Positions 1-5,056 of a stretch of DNA of 6,358 nt are shown piece by piece. Position numbers and translations under genes: made by a program. Source of the DNA: Actinomycetota bacterium (GTDB lineage: Bacteria > Actinomycetota > Coriobacteriia > Anaerosomatales > JAHIQC01). The stretch lies in NCBI GenBank assembly GCA_018902765.1, contig JAHIQC010000380.1:1-6358 (forward strand), written 5' to 3'. The notes under the pieces are model-generated. The model was not told where the DNA came from and did not search any database. It saw only the letters and a list, made by a program, of their open reading frames with translations. Positions within the stretch are counted from its first letter, which is position 1; each line of letters opens with the position of its first letter.

Positions 1-367
1 GGGACTCGGCGAAACGCGACACGGCGACCTGCATGGCCGGGATGATGTCGGTTTTAGTGAAGGGCTTGACCAGATACGCCATCGCGCCGGCGTCGCACGC
101 CTGCTCGACATAGGATACCTGCGAGAACGCCGTCACCATGACTACAGGTGACAAGGCGCGTTCCTGGATCGCGCACGCCGCTTCAATCCCGTTCATGACC
201 GGCATCTCGATGTCCATGAACACGACGTCAGGGCGCTCGCGCAAAACGAGCTCGACAGCTTCGGCGCCGTCACGCGCTTCGGCAACGATCTCGTGACCCT
301 CCTCTTCGAGCATTTCCCGCAGGTCCATGCGGATGAGAGCCTCATCCTCGGCGATCACGATACGCAT
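1..367 (-). CDS. PdtaR-like response regulator, receiver domain (partial, C-terminus beyond window)
   Basis: Cytoplasmic response regulator that accepts a phosphoryl group from the kinase encoded just upstream. The 122 visible residues form a full CheY-like receiver domain: acidic residues E7 and D8, the phospho-acceptor D52 in MDIEMPVMNG, T79 in VTAF, and K101 in YLVKPF. The start is ATG at 365-367. A GGAG ribosome site (374-377) lies 6 bases upstream, inside the end of the kinase gene, and only 3 bases separate the kinase stop from this ATG, so translation is probably coupled. Receivers paired with HisKA_2 kinases in Actinomycetota and Firmicutes usually continue into an RNA-binding ANTAR domain (as in PdtaR, about 200 residues). 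That region would start just past the visible end, so the output domain is inferred from family and partner, not seen. The receiver call is certain; the PdtaR-type call is likely. Confidence 0.9.
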   Translation of the reverse strand, partial: MRIVIAEDEALIRMDLREMLEEEGHEIVAEARDGAEAVELVLRERPDVVFMDIEMPVMNGIEAACAIQERALSPVVMVTAFSQVSYVEQACDAGAMAYLVKPFTKTDIIPAMQVAVSRFAES

Positions 368-370
368 GTG

Positions 371-1780
371 CTACTCCGGGTCATCTCGTAGGGGGAATCT
401 TACCGTGACAGTCGCGCCGCGGCCGCTGCTGAATGATAGCGTGCCGCGCAGATCGTCCTCAACGATGGTGCGTACGATCGCCAGCCCGAGATTCGCCTCG
501 GTCTCCGCGTCAAAGTCGGGAGCCAGCCCCACGCCGTCATCTCGTACGGTTACGGCGAGCTCTCCGGTCAACCGACGCATCGAGACCGTCACGTGGCCGC
601 GGGATGCGGGCGCGAATCCGTGCTCAATCGCGTTATGGACCAGTTCGGCTATCACGAGCGCAAGAGACGTGGCCGCCTGGGCAGGCACCGAGCCGGTGGA
701 CCCCTCGACGCTCACCGTTATCCCACGGCCTTCGCCAGCCAGGCCACGCGCGACCATATCCACGACCGTGTGCGCCGCCTCGGTGAAGTCGATGCGCTCC
801 TCGGTTGAGGCGGCGAGAAGGTCGTGCACCACCGCCATCGAGCTGACCCGCTCCATAGCCTCGGATAACGCCCGCCTGACCTCTTCGCTGTCCGATCGGC
901 GGGCCTGGATGCGCAGGAGCGACGCGACTGTCTGCAGGTTGTTCTTCACGCGATGGTGAACCTCGCGGATCGTCGCCTCTTTGACTTTGATCTCGGCTTC
1001 GCGGCGCCTCGCATCGGTGACATCCTCGACCAAGACAAGAGCTCCGGTGCGCAGTCGGATCGTGCGGTAGCCAAGCACGCGTCCGCCGGCTGCGATCTCG
1101 ACCGCGGTGGCCCCCGTGCCGCTGAGCACCGGCATCACCGACGTAGCGGCACCCGGAAGGCGCTCCGCATTCGCGCCCGTGAGCGTCCCTTCGAGACCCG
1201 CAACACGCATGATGTTCACGGCATTGGGACTCGCATAGGCCACGCCACCGACCTTGTCGATCATGAGCAGTCCGTCTCCTGCAACCCGCATCGTGGAGAA
1301 GGGCTCGCGTGTGTGCACGTCGAGCAAGGGCTCTTCTGCCAGCAGGCCGAGGAGCTCCTCGGCAGCTGCCATGAAGACCTGCTCCATCTTGCCGGGAGCT
1401 TCGGCGACCTGAAGCGCGATGTCTCGCACGATCACGCCGATGGGCCCTGTGGGACCACTAACGGGATAGGCAATCGTCGTGTAGGCGATGCCGCGAGTCA
1501 CTCGACGCCGAGCGCCAACGACCATGGCTCCCTCGGCAAGCGCTTGATACGCCTCGAGCTCGTCCTCGCGCCTAAGCACCACGCCCACGCGGCTAGATGC
1601 AACGGCCGCAATCGCGGTCATCGGGCGAGCGTCGGCCGCAACCTGCAAAACTCCATCACCCAAGGGCGTGGCCAAAGAGACGTCGCCGTAACCGAGATCG
1701 GCAACGAGCTGCAGATTCTCGGCTACGTTGCCGAGATGCCGCTCAGCGGCGGCCTCTGGATGGGTTTCTTTGGAAGACAT
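371..1780 (-). CDS. PdtaS-like sensor histidine kinase (HisKA_2 family)
   Basis: Soluble sensor kinase of 469 residues, near the length of mycobacterial PdtaS; no membrane segment is seen. Order of domains: an N-terminal GAF-like sensor domain of the type found in PdtaS kinases (about 10-150), a PAS-like domain (about 160-258), a HisKA_2 dimerisation and phospho-transfer region with HHRVKNNLQ (H275-H276; H276 is the likely phospho-acceptor), and a HATPase domain with N box ELVHNAIEHG (N383), G1 box DDGVGL (about 414-419) and G2 GLAIV. All catalytic motifs look intact. It should autophosphorylate and pass phosphate to the receiver encoded 3 bases downstream. Start: ATG at 1778-1780 is preferred because a promoter -10 box ends 6 bases upstream of it, giving a leaderless message. 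GTG at 1784-1786 is in frame and has AAGG 6 bases upstream, but it would lie before the predicted transcription start. The ligand cannot be read from the sequence. Confidence 0.93.
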   Translation of the reverse strand: MSSKETHPEAAAERHLGNVAENLQLVADLGYGDVSLATPLGDGVLQVAADARPMTAIAAVASSRVGVVLRREDELEAYQALAEGAMVVGARRRVTRGIAYTTIAYPVSGPTGPIGVIVRDIALQVAEAPGKMEQVFMAAAEELLGLLAEEPLLDVHTREPFSTMRVAGDGLLMIDKVGGVAYASPNAVNIMRVAGLEGTLTGANAERLPGAATSVMPVLSGTGATAVEIAAGGRVLGYRTIRLRTGALVLVEDVTDARRREAEIKVKEATIREVHHRVKNNLQTVASLLRIQARRSDSEEVRRALSEAMERVSSMAVVHDLLAASTEERIDFTEAAHTVVDMVARGLAGEGRGITVSVEGSTGSVPAQAATSLALVIAELVHNAIEHGFAPASRGHVTVSMRRLTGELAVTVRDDGVGLAPDFDAETEANLGLAIVRTIVEDDLRGTLSFSSGRGATVTVRFPLRDDPE

Positions 1781-1786
1781 GAGCAC

Positions 1787-1814
1787 AGTATACCTTGCTC
1801 GTACAGCGGCTCAA
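1787..1814 (-). promoter_or_regulatory. Sigma-A type promoter of the kinase-regulator operon, probably leaderless
   Basis: On the minus strand a -35 box TTGAGC (1809-1814), a 16-base spacer and a -10 box TATACT (1787-1792) are seen. With the usual 6 bases between the -10 box and the start point, transcription begins at 1780, the A of the kinase ATG. Leaderless messages are common in Actinomycetota. The boxes are seen directly; their use is inferred. Confidence 0.6.
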
Positions 1815-1896
1815 ATTGCCGCTTACACCGAATTTCCTTATTATCACGACCGTTCGTCAGACTTAAGTAACCTTTCATCGTGCTCGAAGCCGATAG

Positions 1897-1935
1897 CATA
1901 ATTAGATGGACATCGTCTGGGCAGGGGTGAATCCA
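1897..1935 (+). promoter_or_regulatory. Candidate -10 box and ribosome site deciding the HD-GYP gene start
   Basis: CATAAT (1897-1902) is a possible -10 box with only a poor -35 match (TTTCAT, 1873-1878). It would place the transcription start near 1909, after the first in-frame ATG at 1906. GGGGTGA (1924-1930) then resembles a Shine-Dalgarno sequence 5 bases before the ATG at 1936. This favours 1936 as the start. The promoter is weak evidence; the ribosome site is better. Confidence 0.4.
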
Positions 1936-3396
1936 ATGAAGGATCAGGATATTCGGGGGCTGCTGAAGCGCGAAGGGCAGCTAAACGCATTCTCGTACAC
2001 GGTGATCGTTGTGTTGCTTGGGATGATTCTCGTTCTCATTCTCGCCGCGATGACCGGGATCGAGATCGCCGACATCTGGGTCCTCGGTGATCAAATAGCG
2101 CGAATCCTGTTCGTCGGATTGATCCTCATGTTCGTCCTGTACATGGTCGACCAGCAGCGTCGCTTGCGCGTCGACCTCCTAGAGGCACACGGCGAACTCG
2201 AGTTAGCTAACGAACACATCTCGGCGGCCTACGAACGGCTGTCATTTGCCCAGCACACCGCCACTCTCATGACATCGCTCAGCGAAACCTCCCCACTCGA
2301 GAAGGTTCTGAGCGACTCGCTCCGGCACTTCGGGGCTGACGCGGCTGCGCTCGTCGGTGACGACGTCACGCTGATCGCCGACGAGGGGCTCGATGCCCGC
2401 GAAGTCCAGCCGGCTATCATGCAAGTCGCCCTAGAATCAGTGCGCGCCGGTAAGGCGCTCGCCTCCCGACCGGTCGCCGCCGGTGGCGAAGCCATCGCAG
2501 TTCCCTTGCGCATCCGAGGAGAACTGAAATCGGTCGCCTGCCTGTGGCGCTCGCTAGGCTCGTTTACCTCCGATCAACTCGAGGGCTTGGCCCTCATCGC
2601 CCGCATTATCGAACTGTCGATGGAAAACCGCATGCTGCTCGGAGAGGTCCGTGACCAGCTCTCGGGCACCTTGAGTGTGCTATCCTCGCTCATCGAACAG
2701 CGTCTTCCGGACAGCCGCCGGCATGGCACCCGCATCGCGGAGTACGCGATCGGCGTGGGCAAGGCCCTTGGTCTCAGTGCCCGCGAGACCGCCGACCTGC
2801 GCGTCGCGGCACTGATCGCGGATGTCGGGATGTTGCAGCTTCCCACCCACCTACTTGGGGTATCCGAGCGCGACGCATCCATCGAAGACCTCGGCACGCT
2901 TCGCATGCACCCGCAGCAGGGCGCCCAGGTCGCGCGGAATGCGAACTTCAGCGAATACATCCAAGAGACCATCTACGCGCACCATGAATTGCTCGACGGT
3001 TCGGGCTATCCGCGCGGTCTGAAGGGCGATCAGATCCCACTGGGCGCGCGTGTACTCGCTGTCGTCATAGCCTATGACTCAATGACGTCAGCAACCGATT
3101 CTGGCTCCCGGGTGACCGGGGTGCAGGCGGTCGCTACGATCATGCGCGGCGCAGGCCGGCTGTACGACGCGGAGATCGTGCGCGCATTCCTGCAGGTCGT
3201 GGGTCACGACATGTCTTGTAATGCTGCGGGTCCCGCAGACACTGACCCAAGCTGCACGCCGACGTTCATCACCCAATCCGAGACTGGTGATGCATCCGTT
3301 CCTGCGATTGCTCCGATCATCTCTCCCGTGTGTGAGCTTGTACCTCCCATAGCGATTCCCGCGTATTCCGCGGAAGCGCACCGAGCCGCGCTCTGA
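1936..3396 (+). CDS. Membrane-anchored GAF-like/HD-GYP protein with a degenerate HD motif
   Basis: Predicted 486-residue inner-membrane signalling protein. Two hydrophobic helices (about 19-41 and 56-72) are followed by a helical linker rich in charged residues (about 73-108), a GAF-like region (about 108-235, weak call) and an HD-GYP domain (about 245-428). Active HD-GYP proteins hydrolyse cyclic-di-GMP using metal-binding His and Asp residues. Here H263 (RHGTRI), H325 (MHPQQG), H349-H350 and the signature HHELLDGSGYP (349-359) are kept, as is D381. The expected HDxGK motif, however, reads ADVGM: Ala295 replaces the metal-binding His and Met299 replaces Lys, while D296 remains. The RPYR segment usual after DxMTS is also absent. 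Catalysis is therefore doubtful and a ligand-binding or scaffold role is possible. A Pro/Ala-rich tail of about 60 residues follows with no recognised domain. An ATG at 1906 would add 10 residues. The gene diverges from the kinase operon. Confidence 0.88.
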   Translation: MKDQDIRGLLKREGQLNAFSYTVIVVLLGMILVLILAAMTGIEIADIWVLGDQIARILFVGLILMFVLYMVDQQRRLRVDLLEAHGELELANEHISAAYERLSFAQHTATLMTSLSETSPLEKVLSDSLRHFGADAAALVGDDVTLIADEGLDAREVQPAIMQVALESVRAGKALASRPVAAGGEAIAVPLRIRGELKSVACLWRSLGSFTSDQLEGLALIARIIELSMENRMLLGEVRDQLSGTLSVLSSLIEQRLPDSRRHGTRIAEYAIGVGKALGLSARETADLRVAALIADVGMLQLPTHLLGVSERDASIEDLGTLRMHPQQGAQVARNANFSEYIQETIYAHHELLDGSGYPRGLKGDQIPLGARVLAVVIAYDSMTSATDSGSRVTGVQAVATIMRGAGRLYDAEIVRAFLQVVGHDMSCNAAGPADTDPSCTPTFITQSETGDASVPAIAPIISPVCELVPPIAIPAYSAEAHRAAL

Positions 3397-3422
3397 ACGA
3401 CTCCTGAGAGCGGCTGTGCCAA

Positions 3423-3456
3423 GGAGGGCGTCGCCACCTGCCCGGCGACGTCCTCC
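3423..3456 (+). terminator. Stem-loop terminator after the HD-GYP gene
   Basis: A 13-base inverted repeat (3423-3435 and 3444-3456, one G-U pair, otherwise perfect) closes an 8-base loop. It is GC-rich and is followed by ATCTTTACTTT, a broken T-rich tail. It starts 26 bases after the stop codon at 3396, as expected for an intrinsic terminator, and separates this gene from the tRNA promoter. The imperfect T run makes its efficiency uncertain. Confidence 0.7.
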
Positions 3457-3487
3457 ATCTTTACTTTCATCACCTTCGTCTGTGCGC

Positions 3488-3516
3488 TTCCGCGCATCGG
3501 CGCGCTCACGTATAAT
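3488..3516 (+). promoter_or_regulatory. Promoter of the tRNA-Leu gene
   Basis: A perfect -10 box TATAAT (3511-3516) lies 16 bases before the tRNA. The element 17 bases further upstream, TTCCGC (3488-3493), is a poor -35 match. The predicted start near 3523 leaves a 5' leader of about 10 bases for RNase P to remove. Confidence 0.6.
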
Positions 3517-3532
3517 CGGCGGCGCGCATCAT

Positions 3533-3619
3533 GCCCGGGTGGCGGAATAGGCAGACGCGTCGGTCTCAAAAACCGATGGGGGAAACCTCGTGCGGGTTCG
3601 ATTCCCGCCCCGGGCACCA
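3533..3619 (+). tRNA. tRNA-Leu (anticodon CAA)
   Basis: A class II tRNA of 87 bases including the encoded CCA end. The acceptor stem GCCCGGG (3533-3539) pairs perfectly with CCCGGGC (3609-3615). The D stem GCG/CGC, the anticodon stem TCGGT/ACCGA (3560-3564 and 3572-3576) with loop CTCAAAA, and the T arm GCGGG-TTCGATT-CCCGC are all intact. The anticodon CAA (3567-3569) reads UUG leucine codons. The long variable arm (from about 3577) can form GGGG/CCTC around a GAAA loop, as expected for leucine. A is the discriminator base (3616) and CCA is at 3617-3619. It stands alone; no other tRNA is seen nearby. Confidence 0.97.
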
Positions 3620-3627
3620 CAACTTCT

Positions 3628-4941
3628 CTAGACCGGCAGATCCGCGTCTCGCGCCTTTGCGGCGTCTTGCGGGTCTCTACTCCCTCGCCCGGCCATTCGG
3701 TACAGTGGCGCAGCCGCACCCAGCAGGAGCGATCCGACCAGATAGCCCAGCGGGATCGACGTGCGCGTGGCGAGCCAACCCAATGCCGGCTGCCCGGTCA
3801 TCGCTCCCGCGTCACCAAAGAACGCGTCGATGGACAGTACCGTCGCGCGTTGTGCCGTGGGGATCTGACGGTTGATGAACGCTTGCCTGACGGGACCGGC
3901 CACGCCGAACACGATCCCGAACATCATCATGATGACCACCATAGCGGCGAATGATCGAATGTCCCCTGCGGCAGGAGCCGTGAGGCCGACGAGGGCGATG
4001 GCCACCGTGAGACCCGCAGTGGCTGCCGAGCACCAGGCCAACAGTCGCGTCGGGTCGGCGCCCAGTCTCGACTTCATCGCGCGTCCCACAAGCGCGTTAC
4101 CGACCACTCCAGTCGCGCCGAATAGCGCAGTGAGCGCTCCGGCGACCCACACGAGGTCCGAGCGCCCGAGAAGCTGTAGCGCGAACGGCTGCGAGGAGTA
4201 GAAGAAGAACATCATGAATGCGCCCTGCGCTGCAGAGACGAACAACAGGGGCCTTACGACCGGGTTGTTCCAGCCATAGGTCGCACCCGCGCGAGCGATG
4301 GTGCGTGTCTCCTCGGCAAAGCGAGAGGCCTTGAGAGGGCGCGGCTCAAAGCCGATCTCGCGCATCGCCACCAGCACGAGTGCGAAAGCGGCTAGCAGGA
4401 TCACGGAGCGCACGATGTAGGGCAACGACAGATTCACTTGACCGATAAATCCGCCTGCAAGCGTGCCGGACAGCATCGCGACACCGCCGAGCATCCCCGC
4501 GCGCGCGAACACCTGCTCGCGCGGCCTGTCGTAGGCGACGTGATCAAGCGCATCGATGAGCCAAGCGTCGACCGCGCCGGTCTGGCACGTGTAGCCGAAG
4601 CCCAACAACACCGAAGCTATGGCGAAACCTGCGAATCCCCATTCGTAGCGGGCTGCCGCAACGTACAGGAGCGTGCTGCCGAACAGCGAGGCGATACCTA
4701 TGAGGTACGAGACTTTGCGCCCGAGTGTGTCTGCGACTACCCCGGTCGGCACCTCGAACACGAGTTGGCCTGCGCTGAATACCGCGTTGACCACCATGAC
4801 CTCGAACAGGGACAGTCCCGCCCCCAGCAAAAAGAGCGTGTTCACGCCCCAGATGATCGAGGTTGCCAGCGTGAACAGGGCGCTGGTGGCGTAGTAGACC
4901 CCCACGATCCGCGTTCCTGTGGGTAGATCCGTCCGCGCCAT
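3628..4941 (-). CDS. Major facilitator superfamily (MFS) transporter
   Basis: Integral membrane transporter of 437 residues, the usual size for a 12-helix MFS protein, likely driven by the proton gradient. Hydrophobic segments run through the whole protein. The loop after the second helix has the MFS motif A form, EVPTGVVADTLGRK (about 63-76), and GAVDAWLID (122-130) is typical of a subgroup of bacterial drug-type exporters. A short polar tail (about the last 25 residues) ends the protein. The substrate cannot be assigned. Start: ATG at 4939-4941 has a strong GGAGG (4947-4951) 5 bases upstream and begins just before the first membrane helix. The open frame continues upstream to 5529, but that part is antisense to the helicase and is not coding. 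The gene ends 8 bases from the convergent tRNA and diverges from the helicase. Confidence 0.93.
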   Translation of the reverse strand: MARTDLPTGTRIVGVYYATSALFTLATSIIWGVNTLFLLGAGLSLFEVMVVNAVFSAGQLVFEVPTGVVADTLGRKVSYLIGIASLFGSTLLYVAAARYEWGFAGFAIASVLLGFGYTCQTGAVDAWLIDALDHVAYDRPREQVFARAGMLGGVAMLSGTLAGGFIGQVNLSLPYIVRSVILLAAFALVLVAMREIGFEPRPLKASRFAEETRTIARAGATYGWNNPVVRPLLFVSAAQGAFMMFFFYSSQPFALQLLGRSDLVWVAGALTALFGATGVVGNALVGRAMKSRLGADPTRLLAWCSAATAGLTVAIALVGLTAPAAGDIRSFAAMVVIMMMFGIVFGVAGPVRQAFINRQIPTAQRATVLSIDAFFGDAGAMTGQPALGWLATRTSIPLGYLVGSLLLGAAAPLYRMAGRGSRDPQDAAKARDADLPV

Positions 4942-4989
4942 CAGCACCTCCGTCGTCGCACCATCATCGGTTCGTTCCCGAGGGCGGAC

Positions 4990-5019
4990 TTGCCCTATCG
5001 CACCGAACATCTGTACGAT
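4990..5019 (+). promoter_or_regulatory. Candidate promoter of the helicase gene
   Basis: TTGCCC (4990-4995), an 18-base spacer and TACGAT (5014-5019) form a plausible sigma-A promoter. Its start point would be near 5026, inside the perfect SOS box at 5021-5034. The near-match SOS box at 5004-5017 overlaps the -10 box. The ribosome site GAAGG (5046-5050) is 6 bases before the ATG. Confidence 0.5.
5004..5017. promoter_or_regulatory. Near-match second SOS (LexA) box
   Basis: CGAACATCTGTACG differs from CGAAC-N4-GTTCG at one position (GTACG). One more position in the centre departs from the Bacillus consensus. Its centre is 17 bases from that of the perfect box, and it overlaps the candidate -10 box. 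It may be a weaker LexA site; it may also be chance. Confidence 0.4.
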
Positions 5020-5020
5020 A

Positions 5021-5034
5021 CGAACACGTGTTCG
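5021..5034. promoter_or_regulatory. SOS (LexA) box upstream of the helicase
   Basis: CGAACACGTGTTCG is a perfect 14-base palindrome. It matches the Gram-positive LexA/DinR consensus CGAACRNRYGTTYG at every position and also fits the actinobacterial core GAAC-N4-GTTC. It sits over the predicted transcription start of a DNA repair helicase gene, a typical LexA target, 22 bases before the start codon. Repression by LexA and induction by DNA damage are inferred. Confidence 0.8.
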
Positions 5035-5056
5035 CTTTCCCTTTCGAAGGTGCCCC

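Noticed and set aside
953..1870. Open frame of 305 codons on the plus strand
   Set aside because: It is the shadow of the histidine kinase gene, has no domain or ribosome site, and its composition is that of an antisense frame.
3533..3619. tRNA as a possible integration site for a mobile element
   Set aside because: No repeat of the tRNA 3' end, integrase or tyrosine recombinase gene is seen in the window.
3204..3719. Open frame of 171 codons on the minus strand
   Set aside because: It crosses the tRNA-Leu gene, the terminator and the end of the HD-GYP-like gene, so it cannot be a real protein gene.
3531..3954. Open frames on the plus strand across the tRNA and the transporter 3' part
   Set aside because: They read through the tRNA or are antisense to conserved membrane segments; no ribosome site or domain.
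4438..4926. Open frame of 162 codons on the plus strand
   Set aside because: Antisense shadow of the transporter N-terminal half; highly charged, no recognisable domain.
4970..4974. A further GTTCG half-site near the transporter
   Set aside because: No CGAAC partner at the required 4-base spacing, so it is not an SOS box.
5025..5030. CACGTG hexamer (E-box/G-box)
   Set aside because: It is simply the centre of the SOS palindrome; that motif class is eukaryotic and not relevant here.
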